A program made the position numbers and the translations under genes. DNA of 29,541 nucleotides from the NCBI GenBank assembly GCA_003696705.1, contig RFGD01000376.1, forward strand, positions 1 to 29,541, given 5' to 3'. Source of the DNA: Alphaproteobacteria bacterium (lineage in GTDB: Bacteria; Pseudomonadota; Alphaproteobacteria; Rhodobacterales; Rhodobacteraceae). The notes beneath the pieces were generated by a model. The model was not told the DNA's origin. It searched no databases and saw only the letters and a list, made by a program, of their open reading frames with translations. How positions within the stretch are numbered: the first letter of the stretch is position 1; each line of letters starts with the position of its first letter. Below are positions 1-8,349 of this stretch, in pieces.

Positions 1-70
1 GAGCGGACCGGCGCGCGGCCCGCCCTCCCCCGGGTCCGCGCCGGCCCGCCCCCCCGATCCGGGCCGGCCC

Positions 71-90
71 GAACCGGTCCGAACCGGTCC
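71..90. repeat. Exact 10-base tandem duplication in very GC-rich upstream DNA
   Basis: The decamer GAACCGGTCC occurs twice back to back. The surrounding 1-142 is almost entirely G and C, with many GGTCCG/GGCCCG variants. It lies upstream of the dehydrogenase gene at 143. I see no recognisable promoter in this stretch. Confidence 0.6.
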
Positions 91-142
91 GCCTCTGGTC
101 CGCCTGCCCCCGGCCCGCAACCGATGATGGAGGACGCGCCCC

Positions 143-1123
143 ATGAAAGCCCTGGTCTCGGAAGGCCCCCGACAGCTCTCGGTCAGGGAACTGCCCGACC
201 CGGTGCCCGGCCCGGACGAGGTCGTCGTCCGCGTCGAGCGGGTCGGCATCTGCGGGTCGGACGTGCACGCCTATCTCGGCCATGACGAGCGCCGCCCGCC
301 GCCCATCGTCCTCGGCCACGAGGCCGCCGGCATCGTCGAGACGGGCCCCGGCCGCGGCCGCCGCGTGACCGTCAACCCGCTTGTCACCTGCGGCCGCTGC
401 CCGGCCTGCCGGGCGGGGCGCGACAACCTCTGTCCCGAGCGTCAGATCATCTCGATGCCGCCGCGCCCCGGCGCCTTCGCCGAGCGTATCGCCATTCCCG
501 CCCGGAACCTTGTCGAGGTGCCCGACGAGGTGCCGCTGGCCAGGGCCGCGCTGACCGAGCCCATCGCCTGCGGCTGGCACGCCGTGCGCCTTGGCCACGC
601 GGCGCTTGGCGGCCCGGCGCCGCGGGTCCTTGTCCTCGGCGGCGGGGCCATCGGGCTTGGGGCGGCGCTATCGGCCCGGGCCCAGGGCGCCGACGCCGTG
701 ACGGTGGTCGAGCCGAACCCCGCCCGCGCCCGGACGCTTCGCGGCCTCGGGCTCGACGTTGTCGAGGCGCCCCGGGCCGGGACACCGCCCGACATGGTCA
801 TCGACGCCGTCGGGCTGGCCGCGACGCGGGCCACCGCCTCGGCCGCGGTGCGGGCCGGGGGCGTCATCGTCCACATCGGGCTGGCCGAGGCGACGGGCGG
901 GCTCGACATCCGCCGCATGACGCTGGCCGAGATCACCTTCATCGGCACCTATACCTACACGATGGCCGACTTTCGCGACACGGCGGCGGCCATCTTCTCG
1001 GGCCGGCTCGGCGCCCTCGACTGGCCCGAGACGCGGGGGCTCTCGGAAGGCCCGGCCGCCTTCGCCGACATCCTGGCCGGCAAGGTGGCGGCGCCGAAGA
1101 TCCTGCTCGATCCCTCGGCATAG
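143..1123 (+). CDS. Zinc-dependent medium-chain alcohol/polyol dehydrogenase
   Basis: This is a cytoplasmic NAD(P)-dependent oxidoreductase of the zinc MDR superfamily, closest in pattern to sorbitol/threonine dehydrogenases. Visible catalytic-zinc ligands are Cys37 (GICGSD), His59-Glu60 (GHE) and probably Glu139 (TEP). Four structural-zinc cysteines lie at 83, 86, 89 and 97. The Rossmann motif GGGAIG is at about 166-171, with Glu190 at the end of the next strand, which suggests NAD rather than NADP. At 326 aa it is slightly short for the family (about 340-350). The ATG follows GGAGGA by 8 bases. The next gene is another hydroxy-substrate oxidoreductase on the same strand, so they may share a sugar or polyol oxidation pathway, but the substrate cannot be read from sequence. 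GC content is far higher than in the flagellar genes to the right. Confidence 0.85.
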   Translation: MKALVSEGPRQLSVRELPDPVPGPDEVVVRVERVGICGSDVHAYLGHDERRPPPIVLGHEAAGIVETGPGRGRRVTVNPLVTCGRCPACRAGRDNLCPERQIISMPPRPGAFAERIAIPARNLVEVPDEVPLARAALTEPIACGWHAVRLGHAALGGPAPRVLVLGGGAIGLGAALSARAQGADAVTVVEPNPARARTLRGLGLDVVEAPRAGTPPDMVIDAVGLAATRATASAAVRAGGVIVHIGLAEATGGLDIRRMTLAEITFIGTYTYTMADFRDTAAAIFSGRLGALDWPETRGLSEGPAAFADILAGKVAAPKILLDPSA

Positions 1124-1140
1124 ACCCCCCGGGGGGCGCG

Positions 1141-1260
1141 GCGGGAAGACCGGGAAACGGAGGGGAAGGACAGGGACGGAAAGGGAAAGGTAGGAAGGGA
1201 AAGGGACCGAAAGGGAAGGGAAAGAGCGGAAAGGGGCGTAACGGGACAGGAAGGAACGGA
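1141..1260 (+). repeat. Polypurine low-complexity tract between two dehydrogenase genes
   Basis: Only 15 of these 120 bases are pyrimidines. The tract is made of irregular GGGAA, GGAAAG and GGGGAC units, so the minus strand is a long pyrimidine run. It fills most of the gap between the stop of the first gene and the GTG start of the second. Many G-triplets and quadruplets are present, so G-quadruplex or triplex formation is conceivable, but this is inference. Confidence 0.75.
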
Positions 1261-1274
1261 AGGGGACGAAGGGC

Positions 1275-2459
1275 GTGACGACGGATGACGAAAGGCGCGA
1301 TCGAGGCGCGGCGGGCCCGGGCGACCGGCGGCGGGCGCGGGCCATCCATGCCGCCGCCGACGCCCGCCGGCTGGCACGGCGCCGCCTGCCCTGGATGGTC
1401 TTCGACTACATCGACGGCGCCGCCGGGACCGAGGCCGGGGCCCGCCGCAACCGCGCCGCGCTCGACGCCTTCTGCCTGTGCCCGCGCGTCCTCAGGAACG
1501 CCGCCCGGCGCGACCCGGCCACGACGCTTTTCGGCAGCCCCGCCGGGCGGCCCTTCGGCATCGCGCCGATGGGCATGTGCAACCTCGCCTGGCCGGGGGC
1601 CGACGCGGCGCTGGCGCGGGCCGCCGCCCGCCACCGCATCCCCCTTGGCGTCTCGACCGTGTCCTCGACCCCGCTCGAACGCATGGCCGAGCTGGCCGAG
1701 GGGCACGCCTGGTTCCAGCTCTACTTCAGCGGCGACAACACCACCGCCTTCCGGCTGGTCGAGCGCGCCCGCGCCGCCGGCTACGCGACGCTCGTCCTCA
1801 CCGTCGACGTCCCCGAGGTCGGCCGCCGCCCCCGAGAGCTCCGCCACGGCTTCCGCATGCCCTTCCGCATCGGGCCGCGGCAGTTCCTCGACTTCGCGCT
1901 GCACCCGCGCTGGTCGCTGACGACGCTCGCCCGCGGCCGGCCCGAGATGGCGAACTTCACCCGCTCGGGCCTTGTCTTCGACCGCACCGAAAGCCGCGCG
2001 GCGGCCGACTGGGACACCTTCCGGCGGCTGCGCGACGCCTGGCCGGGGCGGCTGGTCGTCAAGGGCATCATGGACCCCGCCGACGCCCTTCGCGCGCGCG
2101 ACGGCGGCGCCGACGCGGTCGAGGTGTCGAACCACGGCGCGCGCCAGCTCGACAGCGCGCCGGCCCTTCTGGATGCGCTCGGGCGCGTGCGCGCCGCCCT
2201 CGGCCCCGACTTCCCCGTCTTCGCCGACAGCGGCCTGACAAGCGGCGAGGACGTCCTGAAGGCCCTTGTCGCCGGCGCCGATTTCGCCTTCCTCGGGCGG
2301 GTCTTCCTCTTTGCCATGGCGGCGGCCGGCGCGGCGGGCGTCGAACGCATGGTCGAGGTCCTGACGGCAGAGCTCGACCTCGCCATGGCCCAGACCGGGG
2401 TCCGAAACCCCGACGAGGCGCGCGCCCACCGAAGCGCCCTCTGCTGGCCCCCGGCCTGA
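1275..2459 (+). CDS. FMN-dependent alpha-hydroxy-acid dehydrogenase (L-lactate dehydrogenase/glycolate oxidase family)
   Basis: The protein oxidises a 2-hydroxy acid to the 2-oxo acid using FMN in a TIM barrel. Family landmarks appear in order: the FDYIDG block with Tyr45, VSTVSSTP at 127-133, WFQLY at 147-150 (Gln148, Tyr150), LTVD near 178, VVKG with Lys263, and the active-site block SNHGARQLD with His287 and Arg290. A DSG...GED...GAD block near 318-336 corresponds to the FMN phosphate site; the usual Arg after DGG(I) is Thr here. Length (394 aa) is normal. The start is GTG; no in-frame ATG precedes the conserved core, and the arginine-rich first 35 residues are not well conserved in the family. 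It ends 22 bases from the convergent end of flhB. The substrate is unknown, so lldD is not assigned. Confidence 0.85.
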   Translation: MTTDDERRDRGAAGPGDRRRARAIHAAADARRLARRRLPWMVFDYIDGAAGTEAGARRNRAALDAFCLCPRVLRNAARRDPATTLFGSPAGRPFGIAPMGMCNLAWPGADAALARAAARHRIPLGVSTVSSTPLERMAELAEGHAWFQLYFSGDNTTAFRLVERARAAGYATLVLTVDVPEVGRRPRELRHGFRMPFRIGPRQFLDFALHPRWSLTTLARGRPEMANFTRSGLVFDRTESRAAADWDTFRRLRDAWPGRLVVKGIMDPADALRARDGGADAVEVSNHGARQLDSAPALLDALGRVRAALGPDFPVFADSGLTSGEDVLKALVAGADFAFLGRVFLFAMAAAGAAGVERMVEVLTAELDLAMAQTGVRNPDEARAHRSALCWPPA

Positions 2460-2481
2460 GAGGAATCGGGCGCGGGCGGGG

Positions 2482-3609
2482 TCAGTCAGGCGTCGTCTTT
2501 AGTACCGATCCCTCTGGTGGATCGGCCCGACGGTGCTCCTCGAGCGCGATCACGAAACCTATGATCTTGGCGACGGCTTCCCAGTGGTCGACCGGGACCT
2601 CGTCGCCGACCTCGAGCACTTGGAACAGGGATCGGGTCAGCGGCTTGTTCTCAATGACGGGCACGTCATTTTCGAATGCCAGCGACCGAATGCGACGAGC
2701 AACTGCATCAGCCCCCTTGGCAACACATACCGGTGCCTGATCGCTGCCTCTTTCGTATTTAAGGGCCACAGCGAAGTGGGTCGGGTTGGTCAGTACGACG
2801 CTGGCTGTCGGCACCGCGGCGGCCAGCCGTTGGCGTGCGCGGCTTCGCCTGATTGCCGCGCGTCTGGACTTGATCTCGGGCGACCCTTCGCTCTCCTTGA
2901 ACTCGTCGCGGATCTCCTTCACCGACATCCGCAACTTCCGTCGCCATTCAAAGCGTCGCCAGATGATGTCCAGCACGGCGATCGGGACCAGCAATGCGCC
3001 TACGGCTCCGAGCATTCTGGCCGAAGCCTCTTGCATGAGGCCGGGCAGGCGCTCGGGGAAGAGACCTGGAACCAGCCAGACCTGCTCCACGGCTCCCCGT
3101 CCGATCCAAAACCCGAGAGCACCGACCGCCGCAACCTTCACAAGGTTCTTCCCGAATTCGACGAGTGTGTCCGCGGAAAAGAGCCGTTTCAGCCCCTGCA
3201 TGGGCGAAACCCGCGAAAACTTCGGCTTGATCCGGTCGAAGGCTATCACCGTCTCTCCCCTGACGATGATGCCGAAAATGGCGCCACCAACGAGGACAAG
3301 TACCATCGGATAAAGCGCGGTCGACAGATCATAGACAAGGCTTCGAAACACATCGCCAAGCTGAGCGCTTCCCGAATTGCCGGCACCGACCTCGATCTGC
3401 CCCGCGCCTTCCAGAAGGCGGCTTAGCGAGGCGACCAAACTTGCGGTTTGCAGGGGAAGGAGAAATGCGGTCACCCCGAACAGCGAGACCACGACCATGA
3501 GGTTGCCGGTCTCTCGCGATGCAGGAACGTCGCCTCGCTTGCGCGCATCCCGCAACTTCTTTTCGGTTGGTTCCTCGGTCTTCGAGCTTTTGTCCTGATT
3601 CTCGGCCAC
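2482..3609 (-). CDS. flhB: Flagellar export switch protein FlhB
   Basis: FlhB is the inner-membrane component of the flagellar type III export gate that switches specificity from rod/hook to filament substrates. The N-terminus has the family signature EEPTEKKLRDARKRGDVPAS, followed by four hydrophobic segments (about 36-53, 88-117, 155-175, 198-217). The cytoplasmic domain carries the autocleavage motif NPTH at about 275-278. Length is 375 aa from the GTG at 3609, usual for the family. I prefer this GTG because it begins right at the conserved N-terminus and sits 4 bases after the fliR stop. The ATG at 3654 would overlap fliR by 41 bases and add an unconserved 15 residues. It is the last gene of the flgB-to-flhB run and converges on the hydroxy-acid dehydrogenase gene. 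Confidence 0.96.
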   Translation of the reverse strand: MAENQDKSSKTEEPTEKKLRDARKRGDVPASRETGNLMVVVSLFGVTAFLLPLQTASLVASLSRLLEGAGQIEVGAGNSGSAQLGDVFRSLVYDLSTALYPMVLVLVGGAIFGIIVRGETVIAFDRIKPKFSRVSPMQGLKRLFSADTLVEFGKNLVKVAAVGALGFWIGRGAVEQVWLVPGLFPERLPGLMQEASARMLGAVGALLVPIAVLDIIWRRFEWRRKLRMSVKEIRDEFKESEGSPEIKSRRAAIRRSRARQRLAAAVPTASVVLTNPTHFAVALKYERGSDQAPVCVAKGADAVARRIRSLAFENDVPVIENKPLTRSLFQVLEVGDEVPVDHWEAVAKIIGFVIALEEHRRADPPEGSVLKTTPD

Positions 3610-3613
3610 GGGA

Positions 3614-4369
3614 TCAAAACCTGAACGTTCCGAGCCAGCCCGCCAGCTCTTCAACGAAGAATCCGATGATTGACGGCGCTGCGCCGGAAAGAACGATCAA
3701 CCCGGCCACGATCAGAAGCGGGGCCGCGACGAAAAACACAGGAAGTTGCGGCATCATGCGGTTGGCAAGGCCCATCCCCAGATTGAGGACCATTCCCGCG
3801 ACGTAGAACGGCGCAGAGACCGCAACCCCGATGTAGAGTGAGCGCGCGCCGGCGCGCACCATTTCACTGGCCTTGTCGGCCATCATGAAAGATCCGACGG
3901 GAAAGACCTGATAGGAATAGACCAGAGCCCGGATCACGACATGGTGCGCGTCGGTCAGGAACACGAGCGCGACCGCCGCAACCAGCAGGAACGTTGCCAG
4001 CATGGTCGAGCCTTCAAAGGAGCCCAGACCCGGAGCAAACGCATTCGCCAGCCCCGAGACCTGGCCCGCTTGATAGCCGGCAAAGTGCATTGCCGAAAGA
4101 AGGATGCGCGCCACCAGCCCGATCCACACCCCTGTGGTCACCTCGGCCGCCAGGACCATCGTCATGCCGGCAGGCGTCGATGGAACCACGGCCGGTGCGG
4201 GGACGGCAGGAAGGAGCCCTGCGCAAAGGACAAGCGCCGTGGCAAGTCTGGCTCGGACGGGAATCTGGATCTCGCCGAACCCCGGCATGAACGCCAGCGC
4301 CGAGCCGATCCGGGCAAACACGGCGAGAAAGCGGAAGACGAGAATTTCTGCGACACCGCCAAGGTCCAT
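3614..4369 (-). CDS. fliR: Flagellar export gate protein FliR
   Basis: FliR is an integral membrane subunit of the export gate that assembles with FliP and FliQ. The 251-aa protein is almost wholly hydrophobic, with about six membrane segments. It has the conserved RIGSALAFMPGFG and GYQAGQVSGLANAFAPG regions typical of FliR/SctT. It starts with ATG one base after the flhA stop (TGACATG), so it is probably translationally coupled. flhB follows 4 bases later. The flhA-fliR-flhB order supports the call. FliP, its obligate partner, is not in the window. Confidence 0.95.
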   Translation of the reverse strand: MDLGGVAEILVFRFLAVFARIGSALAFMPGFGEIQIPVRARLATALVLCAGLLPAVPAPAVVPSTPAGMTMVLAAEVTTGVWIGLVARILLSAMHFAGYQAGQVSGLANAFAPGLGSFEGSTMLATFLLVAAVALVFLTDAHHVVIRALVYSYQVFPVGSFMMADKASEMVRAGARSLYIGVAVSAPFYVAGMVLNLGMGLANRMMPQLPVFFVAAPLLIVAGLIVLSGAAPSIIGFFVEELAGWLGTFRF

Positions 4370-4370
4370 G

Positions 4371-6473
4371 TCACGCCCCCACCGTCCCGACCGAGCGCAA
4401 GGACACCTTCCGGTGGATCTCGTTATGGGAAAGCACCTGCGTGGAGGGGCTCACCCTTTCGAGGATCGACCGCACGTGCGGCCTGATCGCGGGCGAGACG
4501 AGAAGCGCCGGCCAATCGTCCCCTGCGGAGAATTTCTGGATCTCCTGGCGGACGGCAAGGATGAAATCCTGTACCCGCGCAGGAGACATGATGAAGCCGC
4601 TTTCCTCGCCGGTCTTGGAAACAGCATTGTTCAACTCGCGCTCCCACTGGGGCCCAAGCGTGATGACGGGAACAAAGCCGTTGGCGTCGCTTAGTGCGCT
4701 ACAGATCTGCTGGGCCAATTTGCTGCGCACGTGTTCCACAATTGCGCGGATCTCTTGCGTACTTGCGGACGCCTCGGCAACTGCCTCGACGATCCGCGGA
4801 AGGTTTCTGATGGAGACGCGTTCGGCCAGCAGCGACTGCAACACGTGTTGCAACAGGACGGACGGAGTCTTGGTCGGGAGTTCCGCCACAAGCTTGCGAT
4901 AGTCCTCCGGCAGACTTTCGACCAATTCTTGCGTGGCCGAATAGGTCAATAGATCGGGCATGTGCTCCTTGATGACTTCGGTGAGATGCGTCGTAGTGAC
5001 ACTTTCCGCATCCACCACCGTAAGCCCGAGCCTTTCAGCCTCTGCTGCATGGCTCTCGTCGACCCAGACAGCGGGCAAGCCGAACGTCGGCTCGCGCGTT
5101 CTCTTGCCGGGCAGATCCGGGCCATCATCATCCGGCAGGATAACCATCATCAGCCCCGGGTGAACTTCCCCCCTCGCGACTTCCACGCCCTGCAACTCGA
5201 TCGCATAGACTGTAGACGGCAACGAAGCCTCGTCCTTGATCCTGACGGGCGGAACAACGAAGCCGAATTCCTCTATGAAAAGATTCCGGAGACTCTTGAT
5301 CTTTCCCGGCAAAGCCGCGTCGGCAGAGCCAACAAGAGATACCAGGGCCATGCCAAGGTTCAGCCTCACGTCGTCGAGGCGGAGCATCTCGGCGACCGGA
5401 TCGACTGGCGCGGCATCGGGCTTCTCTTGCGCAGCGGCATCGCGTTTCGTGTCGGCCTCCATCTCCTCAACCCGCCTCGACATTGCGTACCCTGTCGCGG
5501 CGAGCGCGGCAGACAGGGCCGCAAAAACGAGGAACGGAAACCCCGGCAAGAGCCCGATCACCAAACTCAGGACGGACGCCATCACGAGCGCTTTGGGGAA
5601 ATTTCCAAGCTGCGACAGCACCGCCTCGTTGGCCGCACCCTGCGTGCTCCCCTTGGTAACAAGAAGACCTGCAGCCAGTGACACGACCAGCGCGGGAATT
5701 TGCGTCACCAATCCGTCGCCGATCGTCAGCACGGTGTAGTTGCTGGCAGCTTCCGAAATGGAAAGGTCGTGACTGGCAACCCCGATCAGGATCCCGCCGA
5801 TGATATTGATCAGCGTGATGACCAACCCCGCGATCGCGTCACCCCTCACGAACTTTGAAGCACCGTCCATTGCTCCAAAAAACGCGCTTTCCTCCTCGAG
5901 CAACTTCCTTCGCTCATGGGCCTGCTCGTCATCTATGACGCCAGCACCAAGATCGGCGTCGATGGCCATCTGCTTGCCGGGCATCGCATCCAGCGAAAAG
6001 CGTGCCGCAACCTCGGCAATGCGCGTCGATCCCTTTGTGATGACCACAAAGTTGATTGTCACCAGAATTGCGAAGATCACGATTCCGATTATGAAGTCTC
6101 CGGAAACGATAAAACTCGCGAATCCCTCGATCACATCGCCGGCCGCGTTTGGGCCAGTATGGCCTCTGCTCAGAATCAGCCGGGTTGACGATACGTTCAG
6201 GGCCAGCCGAAGCATCGTCACTACCAGGAGAAGCGTTGGGAACGAATTGAATTCGAGCGGCGTCCGGATCCACAAGGAAACCATCAGGATAAGAACAGAC
6301 AGCGAAAGCGAGACAGCCAAGCCAAAGTCAAGAAGCAACGGCGGCAAGGGGATGAACAGCATCCCCAGGACCAACACGACGCCAACCGCAAAAACCACAT
6401 CCCTGTTCGCCAGTCCAAGCCCCGACCAGCTCTCAAGATTGCTCTTTTGTTGACCTGCTCCCACACTGCTCAT
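4371..6473 (-). CDS. flhA: Flagellar export gate protein FlhA
   Basis: FlhA is the largest export-gate subunit and couples the proton motive force to export; its cytoplasmic ring docks chaperone-substrate complexes. The first 330 residues hold about eight membrane segments. The conserved cytoplasmic loop between them (TKGST...RFSLDAMPGKQMAIDADL, about 147-175) is the FHIPEP-family signature. The C-terminal 340 residues form the soluble domain, with recognisable VLLQHVLQSLLAERVSIRNL and EIRAIVEHVRSKLAQQIC stretches. The 700-aa length is normal. A charged linker at about 335-355 (EEMEADTKRDAAAQEK) separates the halves. ATG at 6473 lies 4 bases after the stop of the upstream lytic transglycosylase gene. 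Confidence 0.97.
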   Translation of the reverse strand: MSSVGAGQQKSNLESWSGLGLANRDVVFAVGVVLVLGMLFIPLPPLLLDFGLAVSLSLSVLILMVSLWIRTPLEFNSFPTLLLVVTMLRLALNVSSTRLILSRGHTGPNAAGDVIEGFASFIVSGDFIIGIVIFAILVTINFVVITKGSTRIAEVAARFSLDAMPGKQMAIDADLGAGVIDDEQAHERRKLLEEESAFFGAMDGASKFVRGDAIAGLVITLINIIGGILIGVASHDLSISEAASNYTVLTIGDGLVTQIPALVVSLAAGLLVTKGSTQGAANEAVLSQLGNFPKALVMASVLSLVIGLLPGFPFLVFAALSAALAATGYAMSRRVEEMEADTKRDAAAQEKPDAAPVDPVAEMLRLDDVRLNLGMALVSLVGSADAALPGKIKSLRNLFIEEFGFVVPPVRIKDEASLPSTVYAIELQGVEVARGEVHPGLMMVILPDDDGPDLPGKRTREPTFGLPAVWVDESHAAEAERLGLTVVDAESVTTTHLTEVIKEHMPDLLTYSATQELVESLPEDYRKLVAELPTKTPSVLLQHVLQSLLAERVSIRNLPRIVEAVAEASASTQEIRAIVEHVRSKLAQQICSALSDANGFVPVITLGPQWERELNNAVSKTGEESGFIMSPARVQDFILAVRQEIQKFSAGDDWPALLVSPAIRPHVRSILERVSPSTQVLSHNEIHRKVSLRSVGTVGA

Positions 6474-6477
6474 CGGT

Positions 6478-7281
6478 TCATTCCTCAGCGACGTAATCCG
6501 GAAGTGCCGGATTCAGGGCCCGACGGGAATAAATGGAAAATCGCTTCTGTCCTGTGGCCGCCTTGTGGCTGCTCCAGAGAACCGGCGGCATTGGAATCTC
6601 CTGGACCTTTGATGACCTGATTTCTTCCTGATTTTGACGCTCGCCGATCTTCGAACGGATTTCGCCAGAGATCAGATTTGCGACAACCTTGTTCTTGACG
6701 AGTTTGCGGAGGTATATTTCCTGATATTTCTTGGTCGAAGAGTGATACGACGCTGCGGCACGCGTCCAGTCTCCATATCTTTCGTGAAGCTCCAAAAGAT
6801 AGCGCGCCGCATATTCAACGTTGGCCATTGGGTCAAAGGCTTCCTTCAAGTCCCGAAATGCGTGAGGATGCCATTTCTGGTTGATCTGCATGCAGCCTAC
6901 GTCAATGGATGTAACTCCCTTTTGCCTCAGGCTCCTGACCTTGTTGATCGCGTCTTCCTCGGTGCGAAAGAAGAACCCGGCACCGTCGGCATTCACGGTC
7001 CAAGGCCATATTTCTATCTTACCTCCAAGAGATCGCCCTGCCTCCTGAATCCCAATTGCCAGAAGAAGGTTATCCGGAATCTCATGACGATCTTGCGCTT
7101 GAACAATGGCTTCAAGACATGTCGCGTCTTTATGTTTGTTGACGGTGGCGTTGTTTTGCGATTCGGGCGCTTTCAAGCGCCGGACCTTGTAAAAGTCTTG
7201 CCAGAGCTCAGCACGGCCAACCGCTGGTGCCGCCACCGCCACCAAGAGCCCCATATACGCGGCGGCCAGCGCGGATCGCAT
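6478..7281 (-). CDS. sltF: Secreted lytic transglycosylase, probably flagellar (SltF type)
   Basis: This periplasmic murein-cleaving enzyme probably opens peptidoglycan for the growing rod. A signal peptide is visible (hydrophobic residues 2-22, likely cut after GRA, residue 24). The SLT fold is seen as LLLAIGIQEAGR with the likely catalytic Glu80, the GCMQIN motif at about 129-134, and an AAASYHSS segment near 176-182. It sits between fliQ and flhA in a flagellar operon. Because the FlgJ of this cluster lacks a muramidase domain, it is the natural partner for that role, as described for SltF of Rhodobacter sphaeroides (family knowledge). I chose ATG 7281 because it begins exactly at the signal peptide, 10 bases after the fliQ stop, with AGGG upstream; the longer version needs a TTG and overlaps fliQ. 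The C-terminal 70 residues are basic and unassigned. Confidence 0.8.
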   Translation of the reverse strand: MRSALAAAYMGLLVAVAAPAVGRAELWQDFYKVRRLKAPESQNNATVNKHKDATCLEAIVQAQDRHEIPDNLLLAIGIQEAGRSLGGKIEIWPWTVNADGAGFFFRTEEDAINKVRSLRQKGVTSIDVGCMQINQKWHPHAFRDLKEAFDPMANVEYAARYLLELHERYGDWTRAAASYHSSTKKYQEIYLRKLVKNKVVANLISGEIRSKIGERQNQEEIRSSKVQEIPMPPVLWSSHKAATGQKRFSIYSRRALNPALPDYVAEE

Positions 7282-7291
7282 GGGAGTCACC

Positions 7292-7561
7292 CTAGATTCC
7301 TCCCGCAATTACAAGGTCGAAGACTCTTTCGGCCAGCCGCGACAGGCTTTGGAACATGAATGGCAAGGTCAAGGTCAGGAGAAAAAAGATGGCCACGATC
7401 TTGGGCACGAATGTAAGGGTCATTTCCTGAATTTGGGTGAGCGCCTGGAAGAACGCGATTACAAGCCCGACGACCAAGGCGCCGGCAAGCACCGGCCCGC
7501 AGCTAAGCAAGATGGTGTTGATTGTCAGTCTAATGACCTCATAGGCGTCAACGGCCTGCAA
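7292..7561 (-). CDS. fliQ: Flagellar export gate protein FliQ
   Basis: FliQ is a small inner-membrane export-gate subunit with two transmembrane hairpins. The 89-aa protein shows both segments (about 12-37 and 52-72) around the conserved FFQALTQIQEMTLTFVPK block typical of FliQ/SctS. The start appears to be TTG, preceded by GGAGG with a 5-base spacer; no in-frame ATG fits upstream or before the first membrane segment. fliE ends 20 bases upstream, and the lytic transglycosylase gene begins 10 bases downstream. Confidence 0.94.
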   Translation of the reverse strand: MQAVDAYEVIRLTINTILLSCGPVLAGALVVGLVIAFFQALTQIQEMTLTFVPKIVAIFFLLTLTLPFMFQSLSRLAERVFDLVIAGGI

Positions 7562-7581
7562 TGGCTCCTCCAGCGTCGCGC

Positions 7582-7908
7582 CTAGATAGGCATTCGCATG
7601 ACTTCCTGATACGCTTCGATGAGCTTGTCCCGAACGGCGACGGAGATCCGGACAACGCTTTCCATCGCCATGGTTGCTTCGACTACGTCCTGTGCGCTTG
7701 CCTCACCCACGATCCCCGCGACCGCCGTTGCGTCACCCGCGCGAACCGTTTCGACTGCGTCTGCCGCGGATTTCTCCAAAACTTCGGAGAAAGACACTGC
7801 TTCAGTTCGACTCTCAGAACCGGGCTGGGCGGGCCCTGCCAATCCCGCAGCCTTCCCATAGGCAACCTGTGCAAGGCCACTCGGACGAATGGAAACCGCA
7901 TTATCCAT
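7582..7908 (-). CDS. fliE: Flagellar MS-ring/rod junction protein FliE
   Basis: FliE is the first exported rod protein, joining the MS ring to the proximal rod. The C-terminal half carries the family pattern: SFSEVLEKSAADAVETVRAGD, then a helical DVVEATMAMESVVRISVAVRDK stretch, ending YQEVMRMPI. At 108 aa it has the usual size. ATG start at 7908, 16 bases after the flgC stop. The flgB-flgC-fliE-fliQ order is the standard proximal-rod operon of many alphaproteobacteria. Confidence 0.95.
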   Translation of the reverse strand: MDNAVSIRPSGLAQVAYGKAAGLAGPAQPGSESRTEAVSFSEVLEKSAADAVETVRAGDATAVAGIVGEASAQDVVEATMAMESVVRISVAVRDKLIEAYQEVMRMPI

Positions 7909-7924
7909 GGCAACCCCCGCGCCC

Positions 7925-8335
7925 CTACTTCAGAAGATCAATCAGCTGGCGGCGCATCTCGCGGGCGTTTTCGAACATCGTCATGTTCGCTTCGTAGCTG
8001 CGAGACGCTTCACGCATGTTGCTCATTTCCAGCAACGGGTTGACGTTCGGATAGCGAACGAAGCCGTTCTCGTCTGCAGCAGGATGCGACGGCTCGTATC
8101 GCACCACGAAGTCGCTCAAGTCCTTATCTATGCTGGCAACCTCCACAACCGAGGCGCCCGTGGCCTCGTCGACATGGCTACCAAAGGTGACCAGCTTTCG
8201 CCGATAGGGATCTTCGCCCGGCGTGTTGGGTGCCGAACTCGCGTTTGCAATATTCTCAGACACGACGCGAAGCCTTGCCGCCTGAGCTCGCATCCCGCTC
8301 GCGGAAACCGCTATCACCGATTTCAACGGATCCAT
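7925..8335 (-). CDS. flgC: Flagellar proximal rod protein FlgC
   Basis: FlgC is an axial rod subunit exported by the flagellar type III system. The N-terminal rod/hook signature is present (SENIANASSAPNTPGEDPYRRK, about 27-48). The C-terminal axial helix ends NMTMFENAREMRRQLIDLLK, and the PNVNPLLEMSNMREASRSYEAN block before it is characteristic of FlgC. 136 aa is the normal length. It begins 14 bases after the flgB stop and is followed by fliE. Confidence 0.96.
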   Translation of the reverse strand: MDPLKSVIAVSASGMRAQAARLRVVSENIANASSAPNTPGEDPYRRKLVTFGSHVDEATGASVVEVASIDKDLSDFVVRYEPSHPAADENGFVRYPNVNPLLEMSNMREASRSYEANMTMFENAREMRRQLIDLLK

Positions 8336-8349
8336 TGGGTGCCCTCCCC

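Noticed and set aside
442..2429. Long open frames on the minus strand and in other plus frames across the two dehydrogenase genes
   Set aside because: Very high GC removes stop codons by chance. The translations are Arg/Pro/Ala-rich without domains, whereas the two chosen frames match enzyme families throughout.
3610..3654. ATG start for flhB at 3654
   Set aside because: It would overlap fliR by 41 bases and add 15 residues not seen in FlhB. The GTG at 3609 begins at the conserved N-terminus.
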